Part shown: piece by piece, positions 54,658-63,116 of the stretch
Position numbering within the stretch: the stretch's first letter is position 1
How the letters are laid out: every line of letters starts with the position of its first letter
NCBI RefSeq assembly: GCF_008364795.1
Contig: NZ_VTTM01000002.1
Span: 434,001-498,000 of the forward strand
DNA: 64,000 nt
Direction: 5' to 3'
Origin: Azospirillum oryzae
GTDB lineage: Bacteria > Pseudomonadota > Alphaproteobacteria > Azospirillales > Azospirillaceae
The notes under the pieces: generated by a model
The model's input: the letters and a program-made list of their open reading frames with translations, nothing else
What the model was told of the DNA's origin: nothing
Database searches by the model: none
Translations under genes and position numbers: made by a program

Positions 54658-56022
54658 ATGCCAGTCAACGCTTCGTTCGATCAAAGCCGTCCGCCGGCTC
54701 CGGCTCCGGCCGCGCCGCAGTTCGGTGTCTCTCCCGTTCCGAATGGGGCGGCGCCGTTCGGTATCCGGCTGGGCGATACCGTCCACCATGCGGCCAAGCG
54801 CTTCTTCCTGGGCACCCATCGCACGGCGACGCCTGAAGAGACGCTGGTGCGCATCGCTCCCCATTTCGCGCGCTGCGGCATCACCCGGCTGGCCGACGTC
54901 ACCGGGCTCGACCGGCTGGGCATCCACACGGTGCTGGGCCACCGGCCCAACAGCCCCACCTTGTCGGGCAGTGCCGGCAAGGGGTTCAGCCTTGCCGCCG
55001 CCACCGTGTCGGCCGCGATGGAAGCGATCGAGTTCTACCACGCCGAGACGTTGCAGCTTCCTTATCTGGAGGTCAGCTGGAACCAGCTGCCCGCCGACGG
55101 GCGCATTCCGCTCGACCGGATCCCCGGCACAAAGGGCGGAGCGTTCCGTCCCGACAATCCGGAATTCTGGACCTGGGGCTGGGATCTGATGAGCGGACGC
55201 CCGGTCGCCGCGCCTTGGACATCCGTCGGCCTTTACAGCAACCCAGTCGCACGCCCCGGCCTGCGCAGCTTCTATGCGATGGGGACCAACGGACTGGCCA
55301 GCGGCAACCACATCCTCGAGGCGGTCGCCGCCGGCCTCTACGAGGTGATCGAACGCGACTCGGTGGCCTGCTGGCGCTATGCCAGCGACGTGCTGCGCGT
55401 TCCGATGCCGCGGGTGGACCTGTCGACCATCGACGCGCCCTCCGTTCTCGATCTGCTGCGCCGTTTCGACGAGGCCGGTATCTGTCCATTGCTGTTCGAC
55501 GTCACCACCGACATGGGTGTGCCGAGCTATATGGCGATGGTCTATGACCGGGACGTCCGCAAGACGGGCATGCATCGCGGCTACGGCAGCCATCTGGAGC
55601 CGGCGGTCGCCATGTGCCGGGCCCTGACCGAGGCGGTGCAGTCGCGTCTGGTGCTGATCGCGGGATCGCGGGACGACTTCTTCCGCCGCGACCTGATCCG
55701 CAACCAGAACGCCGACGGCACGGCGGAAATCGCGGCGCTGGAAAGCACGCCGTGCAACGTGGACGGCCGGCGCCACGCGAATCTCTCGGCACCGACCTTC
55801 GAGGGCGATATCGCGCTGCTGCTGGAGGTTCTGCGCCGGTCCGGCATCGAGCAGGCCCTGGTCTTCGACCTGACCCAGCCGGAGATCGGCATTCCGGTCG
55901 TGCGGGTGGTGGTGCCCGGTCTGGAAGGGTATCTTTTCGATTTCTACACCCCGGGCGCACGTCCCCTGGCCTTCGCCAAGGCACTGCAGGCGCAGGCCGG
56001 TCTGGTGGGAGCAGTCGCATGA
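54658..56022 (+). CDS. YcaO-domain protein (TfuA-associated type)
   Basis: The product has 454 residues. ATP and metal motifs of YcaO enzymes are visible: Ser118, Glu122 and Glu125 in SAAMEAIE; Glu221 with LYEVIERDS; and Arg321, Glu325 and Gln328 in CRALTEAVQSR. The family activates backbone amides by phosphorylation, giving azolines with cyclodehydratase partners or thioamides with TfuA. The C-terminal proline-rich end of azoline-forming members is absent (it ends AGLVGAVA), and no E1-like partner of the McbB type is fused. The ribosome site is weak and the first 35 residues are proline-rich, so the true start could be slightly later. It overlaps or abuts tfuA. Confidence 0.93.
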   Translation: MPVNASFDQSRPPAPAPAAPQFGVSPVPNGAAPFGIRLGDTVHHAAKRFFLGTHRTATPEETLVRIAPHFARCGITRLADVTGLDRLGIHTVLGHRPNSPTLSGSAGKGFSLAAATVSAAMEAIEFYHAETLQLPYLEVSWNQLPADGRIPLDRIPGTKGGAFRPDNPEFWTWGWDLMSGRPVAAPWTSVGLYSNPVARPGLRSFYAMGTNGLASGNHILEAVAAGLYEVIERDSVACWRYASDVLRVPMPRVDLSTIDAPSVLDLLRRFDEAGICPLLFDVTTDMGVPSYMAMVYDRDVRKTGMHRGYGSHLEPAVAMCRALTEAVQSRLVLIAGSRDDFFRRDLIRNQNADGTAEIAALESTPCNVDGRRHANLSAPTFEGDIALLLEVLRRSGIEQALVFDLTQPEIGIPVVRVVVPGLEGYLFDFYTPGARPLAFAKALQAQAGLVGAVA

Positions 56023-56036
56023 ACAGGAAGGGGCGC

Positions 56037-57440
56037 ATGAAGATCTGCGTGTTCCTCGGCCCGACGATGCCGTTGGACGACGCCCGGGCGCTGCTGCCCG
56101 ACGCGATCTATCTGCCGCCGGCGGCGCAGGCGGACGTCCTCAGCGCGATGACCATTCATCGCCCGGACGTGATCGCTCTGATCGATGGCGTGTTCGGCCA
56201 GTCCCTGTCGGTCTGGCACAAGGAGATCCTGTTCGCCCTGCATCAGGGGATCGCCGTCTATGGCGCCTCCAGCATGGGCGCCCTGCGGGCGGCGGAATGC
56301 CATCCCTTCGGCATGGTGCCGGTGGGCGAGGTGGCGCGGCAGTTCATCGACGGCCGCCTGACCGGCGACGACGAGGTCGCGCTTGCCCACGCGGGACCGG
56401 AGGACGGCTATTTCCCGTTGTCGGAGCCGCTGGTGAATCTGCGCGCCAGCATGGCGGCAGCGCTGGCGGCGGGGGTGGTCGACGTCGAACTGCACGATCG
56501 GGTGATCGCTGCGGCGAAGCGGCTCTACTTCACCGACCGCAAGCGCGACCGCATCTGGGCGGACGCCAGGCTGACCGACGCCGAGGCGGAGCGGATCGAT
56601 GCCTTCCTGGCGGCCGGTGCGGTCGACCAGAAGCGCCGCGACGCCGAGGCGCTGCTGGGCCATCTTGCCAGCCTGATCACCCCGCCGCGTCCGGCCCCCT
56701 TCACCTTCAATGCCTCGCATGCGTTCAACGTTCTGTATGAACGTGACCGGCGCGTCGCCCATGGCGGCTACAGCGTGCCGCTGTCGGAAATTGCCAGCCA
56801 TGCGGCGCTGCACCGTCCGGATTTCGCCCAGATCAACAAGGCGGCGCTCGGCCGGCTGTTGATCATTCAACTGGCGGAAGTGGTCGGTGTGACCGTCGAC
56901 CAGGCGGCGGTCGATGCCGAGGTTTGGCGTTTTTGCAGCGCAAGGAAGCTCGGCAGCCCGGAGGCGCTGGCCGACTGGTGTCGCCGCAACGACCTGGCCG
57001 ACGCCGAATTCGCCGAACTGATGCATGAACTGGCGGTCGAGCGGGCGATGATCCGCTGGCTGATCCCCCGCCGCATGATGGCGCGCACGACCAAGCCGGT
57101 GCTGAACGAACTGCGCCTGCGCGGGCTGTACGAGGCGACGGCGGAGGAGGCGGCGCTGATCGAACAGGTGATGGCGCTGCATTTCGGCGACAACAGCCAG
57201 CAGCCGACCGACTCGATCGATGAGCTGATCGCCGACCATCTCGCCCATACCAACTGCCGCATGGATGCGCCGGCCGACGTCTGGGCCAACGAGAACGGCT
57301 TCAAGGACGTGCTCGACCTGCGTATCGACCTGATGCGGGCCAAGCAGGTGCGCGATCTGTTCCGCCGCTTGGCCGCCGAGGCGGAGGCGGCGCTTGGCAA
57401 GGCCGCCGAGGCCCTTCCCGAAGAGGAGATGCAGGCGTGA
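56037..57440 (+). CDS. TfuA-like protein
   Basis: The product has 467 residues. The N-terminal core is the TfuA domain: KICVFLGPTMPLDDARALLP, then the PDVIALIDGVFGQSLSVWHK region and AVYGASSMGALRAAECHPFG. The second half is a helical extension of about 230 residues not needed in shorter TfuA proteins. TfuA proteins, first known from trifolitoxin synthesis, pair with YcaO for thioamidation, probably helping with sulfur delivery. The ATG at 56037 has AGGAAGGGG upstream; an ATG at 56019 overlapping the ycaO stop (ATGA) is the alternative. Its stop overlaps the next start as GTGA. Confidence 0.92.
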   Translation: MKICVFLGPTMPLDDARALLPDAIYLPPAAQADVLSAMTIHRPDVIALIDGVFGQSLSVWHKEILFALHQGIAVYGASSMGALRAAECHPFGMVPVGEVARQFIDGRLTGDDEVALAHAGPEDGYFPLSEPLVNLRASMAAALAAGVVDVELHDRVIAAAKRLYFTDRKRDRIWADARLTDAEAERIDAFLAAGAVDQKRRDAEALLGHLASLITPPRPAPFTFNASHAFNVLYERDRRVAHGGYSVPLSEIASHAALHRPDFAQINKAALGRLLIIQLAEVVGVTVDQAAVDAEVWRFCSARKLGSPEALADWCRRNDLADAEFAELMHELAVERAMIRWLIPRRMMARTTKPVLNELRLRGLYEATAEEAALIEQVMALHFGDNSQQPTDSIDELIADHLAHTNCRMDAPADVWANENGFKDVLDLRIDLMRAKQVRDLFRRLAAEAEAALGKAAEALPEEEMQA

Positions 57441-57715
57441 CCGAGGTGACGATTCGCATACCGACCCCGCTGCGTGGCTTCGTCGGCGGGAAGGATCAGG
57501 TGGCGGTACCGGGTGCCACCGTGCGCGAGGCGCTGGCGGCGCTGACCGCCGGGCAGGAGACGTTCCGCGACCGGCTGTTCACCGCGGAGGGCGAACTGCG
57601 CCGGTTCGTGAACGTTTATCTCGGTCGTGACGATGTCCGGCGTCTGGGTGGGTTGGAGGCGGCAGTGCCGGCCGGCGCCACCCTGACGCTGATGGTCGCC
57701 CTGGCGGGTGGTTGA
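57437..57715 (+). CDS. ThiS/MoaD-like sulfur carrier protein
   Basis: The product has 92 residues with the ubiquitin-like fold pattern of MoaD/ThiS: TIRIPTPLRGFVGGKDQVAV, then RRFVNVYLGRDDVRRLGGL, and a C-terminal VALAGG. The terminal Gly-Gly is where the E1-like partner adenylates the protein so that it can carry a thiocarboxylate. It starts at GTG overlapping the tfuA stop, and the E1-rhodanese gene follows nine bases later. In this setting it most likely brings sulfur to the YcaO-TfuA reaction rather than to thiamine or molybdopterin. Confidence 0.92.
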   Translation: MTEVTIRIPTPLRGFVGGKDQVAVPGATVREALAALTAGQETFRDRLFTAEGELRRFVNVYLGRDDVRRLGGLEAAVPAGATLTLMVALAGG

Positions 57716-57724
57716 GGAGCAGTC

Positions 57725-58897
57725 ATGAGCTTGAAGGACCGGCGCCTGTCCGACCTGCGCGCCCGTATTCCGGAGATCGTCGCCGCCGAGGCGCTGTCCC
57801 TGCAGGCCGAAGGTGCCCTGCTCGTCGATGTCCGCGAGGACGAGGAGACGGCGGCCGGCACTCCGGCCGGGGCGCTGCGCCTGCCGCGCGGTTTCCTGGA
57901 ATTGCGCATCGAAGAGGCGGCGCCCGATCCGGCGCGCCCGATCCTGCTGATGTGCGCCGGCGGCACCCGGTCGCTGTTCGCGGCCGAGGATCTGCTGCGG
58001 CTGGGCTATGGGGATGTGCGTTCGGTCGCCGGCGGTTTCTCCGCCTGGAAGGCCGCGGGCCTCCCGGTGGAGGTGCCGCCGCGGCTCGACGCCGCCCAGC
58101 GCGAGCGCTACCGCCGTCATCTGACCATGCCCGAGGTCGGCGAGGCCGGTCAGCACAAGCTGCTGCGCAGCCGCGTCGCCCTGATCGGCGCCGGCGGTCT
58201 GGGGTCGCCGATCGCGCTGTATCTGGCTGCCGCCGGCGTCGGCCGGCTGACCTTGATCGACGACGACCGGGTCGAGCGCAGCAACCTGCAACGCCAGATT
58301 CTGCATGCCGAAAGCCGGCTGGGGCAGCGCAAGGTGGAGAGTGGACGCACCGCGCTGCTCGACCTGAACCCGACCATCGAGGTGGTGGCCAAGGAAACCC
58401 GGCTGGAAGCCGCCAATGTGCTGGATTTGCTTGCCGGCCATGACGTCGTGGTCGACGGATCCGACAATCTGCCGACGCGCTACCTCGTCAACGATGCCTG
58501 CCTGCGGCTTGGCGTGCCGAACGTCTACGGCGCCATCTTCCGGTTCGAAGGGCAGGTCTCGGTGTTCGGTGGCGCCGCGCCGGGCGTGCGCCCGTGCTAC
58601 CGGTGCCTGTTCCCGGAACCGCCGCCGGCCGAATACGCGCCGTCCTGCGCCGAGGCCGGTGTGCTGGGCGTGTTGCCCGGCGTGATCGGCACCATCATGG
58701 CGGCCGAGACGATCAAGCTTCTGCTGGGGCTGGGAGAGCCGATGGCTGGCCGCCTGCTGCTCTATGACGGCCTGCGGGGCGAGTTCAGCGAGATCGCGGT
58801 TCCGGTCGACCCGCACTGCCCGTCCTGCGCGGCCGGCGCATCATCCGAATTGACCGATCTTGCAGCGGTGTGCGGGACGGCCGTGTGCGGGGCATGA
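57725..58897 (+). CDS. rhodanese-E1 (ThiF/MoeB-like) fusion, sulfur-carrier activating
   Basis: The product has 390 residues. The N-terminal rhodanese domain (about 25-115) has LLVDVRE and the active loop MCAGGTRS with persulfide Cys77. The E1-like domain (about 125-370) has the ATP loop GAGGLGSP (156-162), Asp246 in DGSDN, the Cys308 region CAEAGVLGVLPGVIG, and zinc cysteines 291, 294, 365 and 368. In MoeZ/MOCS3 the rhodanese is at the C-terminus; here the order is reversed. It would adenylate the Gly-Gly of the upstream carrier and load it with sulfur. GAGGAG precedes the ATG. It is the last gene of the cluster and converges with a response regulator gene. Confidence 0.92.
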   Translation: MSLKDRRLSDLRARIPEIVAAEALSLQAEGALLVDVREDEETAAGTPAGALRLPRGFLELRIEEAAPDPARPILLMCAGGTRSLFAAEDLLRLGYGDVRSVAGGFSAWKAAGLPVEVPPRLDAAQRERYRRHLTMPEVGEAGQHKLLRSRVALIGAGGLGSPIALYLAAAGVGRLTLIDDDRVERSNLQRQILHAESRLGQRKVESGRTALLDLNPTIEVVAKETRLEAANVLDLLAGHDVVVDGSDNLPTRYLVNDACLRLGVPNVYGAIFRFEGQVSVFGGAAPGVRPCYRCLFPEPPPAEYAPSCAEAGVLGVLPGVIGTIMAAETIKLLLGLGEPMAGRLLLYDGLRGEFSEIAVPVDPHCPSCAAGASSELTDLAAVCGTAVCGA

Positions 58898-58920
58898 ACG
58901 GAATGGGCCGGTATGCCCAG

Positions 58921-59316
58921 TCAGGCGGCGTTTTTCTGCTCGATGACGCTGTGGACCAGCTTTTTCAGCGCGACGAAATCGACGGGCTTGGTCACCAGAT
59001 CCGTGGCACCGATGTCGAGCGCCCGGCGGCGGTTCTCGTTGTCGCCATAGGCGGTGACCATGATGACCGGCACGTCCGGCGAGTCGACCCGCAGGCGCTC
59101 CAGCAGGTCCAACCCGCTCATGCCCGGCATGTTGATGTCGCTGAGGACGAGTACTGCCTCCGGTTGCAGTCCGGAGTTCAGGCTTTGCAACGCCTCCTCG
59201 GCCGAAGCGGCGAAGTGAAAGACCAATTCACCCCGGCGGAGTTCGGCACGAAAGCGCTGGCGGAACAGATCCTCGATGTCGGGTTCGTCGTCGACGACAA
59301 GAATTCCCAGGGTCAT
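58921..59316 (-). CDS. single-domain response regulator
   Basis: The product has 131 residues. The receiver signature is LVVDDEPDIEDLF, phospho-acceptor Asp in [12 protein letters not shown], Thr in IMVTAYGD, Lys in LVTKPVDF. No output domain is present. Its ATG overlaps the stop of the histidine kinase gene upstream (ATGA), so the kinase is the likely phosphate donor. The sequence is closely like the receiver of the hybrid kinase at 61126 (both have SDINMPGM). Confidence 0.94.
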   Translation of the reverse strand: MTLGILVVDDEPDIEDLFRQRFRAELRRGELVFHFAASAEEALQSLNSGLQPEAVLVLSDINMPGMSGLDLLERLRVDSPDVPVIMVTAYGDNENRRRALDIGATDLVTKPVDFVALKKLVHSVIEQKNAA

Positions 59317-61007
59317 GTCTTTCGGCGCTCCCCTAACGACACCGCGGTCGCTGCACGCGGCAGCGTGATTGTGAATTCGGCGTGGTCGTTCTCGACGCTG
59401 GACACGTCGAATCGCCCCCTGTGCTGATGTACCACGATGTCATAGCTCAGCGAAAGACCTAACCCGGTCCCCTCCCCGGTCGGCTTGGTGGTGAAGAAGG
59501 GTGTGAACAGCTTGTCGATGACGGCCGGCGGCATGCCGATGCCATTGTCCCGGATCCGGATCGACACGTCTGCGGCGCTTGCAAAGGTTGTAACGTCGAC
59601 CCGCGGCGCGAATGTCGGGTCGCCGCAGATCAGTTGGCGTTTCCGGATGGCGTAGAAGCTGTTGGTGAACAGGTTGACCAGGACACGCGAAACGTCCTGC
59701 GGCACCAGTTTCACCTCGCCGACCACAAGGTCGAAATGCTTCGCCAATATGGCGTTGAAGGCACGGTCCTGAGCGCGGAAGGCGTGGTAGGACAGGGTCA
59801 GCGCCTCTTCGACCAGCGCATTCAGGTCCGTCGCCTGCCACTCGCCACCGCCGCCGCGCGAATGGGCCAGCATGCTTTTGACGATGCCGTCGGCGCGCCG
59901 GCCATGATCGGCAATCTTGCGCAAATTGCCTTGCAGGCTGCCGGCCAGGTCGTTGACATCGACCCGTGTGGCATCATCCAGATGGCCGTTCAACGGCTCC
60001 AGCAGCTCCAGCAACTCGTCCAGCAATTCGCCCGAAAGCTCGGCGAAATTATTGACGAAGTTCAGTGGGTTCTTCAACTCATGGGCAATTCCGGCGGTCA
60101 GCTGGCCCAGTGCGGCCATCTTCTCCTGCACGATCAACTGCCGCTGGGTTTCCCGTAGTTCCTTCAGGATTGCTTCGGCACGCTCCTTGGCCTGCCGAAG
60201 CTCGTCCTCGATGCGTTTGCGGTCGGTAATGTCATGGTGGGTGATGACATAGCCGCCATCGGCACGTGGCGCAGTCCGAATATCGAGGGTGCGGCCGTTC
60301 GGAACGCGGCGCTCGGAGTTGAAGACTCCCTTGACCAAATAACGGGAACACAATTCCGCGACGGTCTCTTCACAGGGAACGTCGCCATAATCGCCGCGTG
60401 CGTGGTTATAGGTCAGAATCAAGGCCACGGCCGTTCCGGGGGGAAACATGCCTATGGGATAATCCCACAGCCGGTAGAATTCGCTGTTGGCGCCTTCGAC
60501 GTTCAGGTCGCGATCCAGCATCAGAACACCGTTCGGCATGGCGTCGATCGCCGCCTGCAACAACTGTTCCTGGTGCGGCAGCTCGGCATTGGCGGCCAGC
60601 GGGCGCATCAGGGTCAGCATTTCCATCACCGCCGGCCGGCCGCCCCAGTCCACCGACTCCATGAGCTGGTCGAACCACTGGACGCTGCCGTCCGCGCGGT
60701 GGCGCTTGATCCGGCGCACCTGCGACCGGATCAGTCCCTTCAGGCAGCGCGTGTAGACATCCTGTTCAGTGTGCCGGTCGTCCTCGGGCACCAGCGTCAT
60801 GGCGCCGGGCAGTGCCTGGATGCTTTCGGCCGATTCATATCCAAGCAGGCGGGCGAGGGTGGCGCTGCAATGCAGGATGGTGTCGTTGCAGTGGACGAGC
60901 AGGCCGGGCATCGCGGCGACGAGTTGGTCATGGTAGACGCGCCCCAGGTCCAGGGCTTCCTGCACGGACCGGGGCGGCAAAACCTTGCGGTTGGTGAAAT
61001 CGTCCAT
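59313..61007 (-). CDS. PAS-domain sensor histidine kinase, soluble
   Basis: The product has 564 residues. Two PAS-like regions (about 25-160 and 165-290; the second has the PAS-fold with DITDRKRIEDELRQAKERA linker) precede a kinase. The H-box is GIAHELKNPLNFVNNFAEL, the N-box NLFTNSFYAI, the G-boxes RDNGIGMP and GEGTGLGLSL. No membrane segment or signal peptide is present. The ATG giving MDDFTNRK is chosen; a 43-codon upstream extension has low-complexity arginine-rich sequence. It is coupled to the response regulator gene. Confidence 0.93.
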   Translation of the reverse strand: MDDFTNRKVLPPRSVQEALDLGRVYHDQLVAAMPGLLVHCNDTILHCSATLARLLGYESAESIQALPGAMTLVPEDDRHTEQDVYTRCLKGLIRSQVRRIKRHRADGSVQWFDQLMESVDWGGRPAVMEMLTLMRPLAANAELPHQEQLLQAAIDAMPNGVLMLDRDLNVEGANSEFYRLWDYPIGMFPPGTAVALILTYNHARGDYGDVPCEETVAELCSRYLVKGVFNSERRVPNGRTLDIRTAPRADGGYVITHHDITDRKRIEDELRQAKERAEAILKELRETQRQLIVQEKMAALGQLTAGIAHELKNPLNFVNNFAELSGELLDELLELLEPLNGHLDDATRVDVNDLAGSLQGNLRKIADHGRRADGIVKSMLAHSRGGGGEWQATDLNALVEEALTLSYHAFRAQDRAFNAILAKHFDLVVGEVKLVPQDVSRVLVNLFTNSFYAIRKRQLICGDPTFAPRVDVTTFASAADVSIRIRDNGIGMPPAVIDKLFTPFFTTKPTGEGTGLGLSLSYDIVVHQHRGRFDVSSVENDHAEFTITLPRAATAVSLGERRKT

Positions 61008-61125
61008 ATCCGTGTCCGTTTCCGTCGTCCGTATCGGTCTTGCGTGTCGATCATCCGAATCGGCCGCTACGCGGGGGCAGGGGCTTGTGCCGTCGGCCCG
61101 CCGGGGGTTTCGGTCCGGCGCCGTT

Positions 61126-62823
61126 TCAGGGGGCATCCAGCGGCAGGCGCAGGATCACGGTCGTTCCGCGGCCGACCGCGCTGTCGATGTCGATCTCCCC
61201 GCCCAGCTTGCCGGTAACGAGGTTGAACGCCGCATAAAGCCCCAGCCCCATGCTTCCCGATCCACGCCGGGTGGTGGCGAAGGGCTGGAACAGCCGCGGC
61301 TGGATGTCGGCCGGGATGCCACGGCCGTTGTCCGACACGCCAAGTTCGATCCGCTCGTTGTCGAGCAGCCGGACCGAAACCGTGACCCGGCCCCGGCGGT
61401 TCCGGCTGCCGTCAGGCTCCTCTTCCAGACCATCGGCTCCGCCGCCGGCCATGGCCCCGACGCCTTCCACGAAGGCCGCCGGGGCCGGTTCCGTTTCGAA
61501 GGCGTGGGCGAAGGCATTGGTCAGCAGGGCCAGAAGCACCTCTGTCAGCGCGCCGGGATAGGTGTCGAGGGCAATGCCGTCGGGGCAGTCCAGCACAAGC
61601 TGGTGCCTGGACGCGGCCGGCTGCACCTGCACCGCCAGAACGATGTCGGACAGGTAGTCGCGAAGGTCGAAGCGGCTGCGCGGGGAATTGGCCTTGCCCT
61701 CCGTCACCAGCTTCAGGCTCTGGATCAGGGCGGCGGCACGTTCGATGTTGGCGACCAGAAGCGTCGAAACCTCGCTGGCCGTGCCGATATATTCCTGAAA
61801 ATCGCTTTTGCGCAGTTGTCCGCCGTTGAAGGTCAGGATGATCTCTTCCGATGCGGTCTGCAGATGGGTGGCGGCGGTCAGCGCGATGCCGACGGGCGTG
61901 TTGATCTCGTGCGCGACCGCGGCGATCAGCTGTCCGATCACCGCCATCTTCTCCGCCCGGATCAGGTCCGACTGCATGCGTTCCAGGTCGGCCAGCGCCT
62001 GTTCGGCCGAATCCTTGGCGCGGCGCAACGCCTCCGCCTGCACCTTGCGTTCGGTGATGTCATAGAGCCAGACGATGAAGACCGGCTTGCTTTCATAGTT
62101 GGTGCGGTCGACGGACATCGCCATCCACACCGTGCGCCCGTCCTCGCGCACGTAATGGATCTCTTCCGAAGCCGACAGTGCCTCGGTTTCCGATGGCCGT
62201 CCCGTCAGCCGATCCTGGACATGGCGGAACAGGGTGGGGGCGCAGTGATGCTGCAGCGTCTCCGCTGGCACGCCGAACAGGTCGGTGCAGCGCTGGTTGC
62301 AGTAGAGCAGTTCCCCGGTTTCGGTGATGATCGCCACGCCGATCGGGCTGCCGTCCAGGACCCGGCGCAGGCGGGCGGCCTGGGCGCGCGACGCCGCCTC
62401 CGCCGTCCGGGTTTCCTGCAGCGCGTCGCGCAGCCGGCGCACGGAACGGCAGGCCTCCAGCGTCTTGTGGATGGTGGCTTCCAGGTCGGCGAAGTCGATG
62501 GGTTTGATGATGAAGTCGAAGGCGCCGCGGTTCATCGCCGCGCGGACATTGCCGAGATCGCCGTAGGCCGACACCATCACCGCCCGGATGTCGGCATTCA
62601 CCTGCGGCAGATGGTCCAGCAGGGTCAGCCCGTCCATGCCCGGCATGTTGATGTCGCTCAGCACCATGTCGATATCGGGACGGGCGCGCAGGGTCTCCAG
62701 CGCCTCCTTCCCGTCATGGGCGAACAGGAATTCCAGTTCGCCGGCACGTACGGCGCGGCGGAAACGCTGCATGATCAGCGTCTGGACGTCCCGCTCGTCG
62801 TCGACAACCAGTATCTTGCCCAT
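61126..62823 (-). CDS. receiver-PAS-histidine kinase hybrid
   Basis: The product has 565 residues. The receiver (1-120) has [13 protein letters not shown], Asp in [11 protein letters not shown] and Lys in [12 protein letters not shown] domain follows (about 155-275, [20 protein letters not shown]). The kinase has H-box [15 protein letters not shown]-box SDNGRGIP and [11 protein letters not shown]. The receiver precedes the kinase, so its phosphorylation may gate the output. It is soluble and shares its receiver type with the gene at 58921; the two may be ancestral duplicates. It lies 118 bases upstream of the PAS kinase in the same direction. Confidence 0.92.
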   Translation of the reverse strand: MGKILVVDDERDVQTLIMQRFRRAVRAGELEFLFAHDGKEALETLRARPDIDMVLSDINMPGMDGLTLLDHLPQVNADIRAVMVSAYGDLGNVRAAMNRGAFDFIIKPIDFADLEATIHKTLEACRSVRRLRDALQETRTAEAASRAQAARLRRVLDGSPIGVAIITETGELLYCNQRCTDLFGVPAETLQHHCAPTLFRHVQDRLTGRPSETEALSASEEIHYVREDGRTVWMAMSVDRTNYESKPVFIVWLYDITERKVQAEALRRAKDSAEQALADLERMQSDLIRAEKMAVIGQLIAAVAHEINTPVGIALTAATHLQTASEEIILTFNGGQLRKSDFQEYIGTASEVSTLLVANIERAAALIQSLKLVTEGKANSPRSRFDLRDYLSDIVLAVQVQPAASRHQLVLDCPDGIALDTYPGALTEVLLALLTNAFAHAFETEPAPAAFVEGVGAMAGGGADGLEEEPDGSRNRRGRVTVSVRLLDNERIELGVSDNGRGIPADIQPRLFQPFATTRRGSGSMGLGLYAAFNLVTGKLGGEIDIDSAVGRGTTVILRLPLDAP

Positions 62824-63054
62824 CCCGCCTTCCTACCGCCAACCCGCCCGACAGGCGGGCCGCTCCGCCGGACCCGCATGGCGCCCCGCGGCGCGCCCGG
62901 TTCCGCGCAGCCTACCATAAGCGCGCATCGTCCGAACGGGAAGGGCTGTGGCGTATGGCACCCCATCGGTTGTATGCCGCTCGGGGCAAGAGCTTGGGCC
63001 GGACCGCAAGCGAAATTCCCTTCTTCAAGGTGGGGCTTTGATATGGGGCGCGGA

Positions 63055-63068
63055 TATCCTGCAGGATA
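63055..63068. promoter_or_regulatory. 14-bp perfect palindrome TATCCTGCAGGATA
   Basis: It lies in the 293-base gap between two minus-strand kinase genes, 48 bases downstream of the sensor kinase stop and 232 bases upstream of the hybrid kinase start. It could be a short terminator hairpin or an operator. Confidence 0.35.
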
Positions 63069-63116
63069 ACACGGGATCGCGGCGCCGCCAGACCATTGTA
63101 ACGGATCGGCGCCCGA

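Noticed and set aside
53161..55776. 871-codon open frame on the minus strand across the precursor B array and ycaO
   Set aside because: It is open because the repeat units are multiples of three and stop-poor in several frames. Its codon pattern is wrong, and the plus-strand frames match known families.
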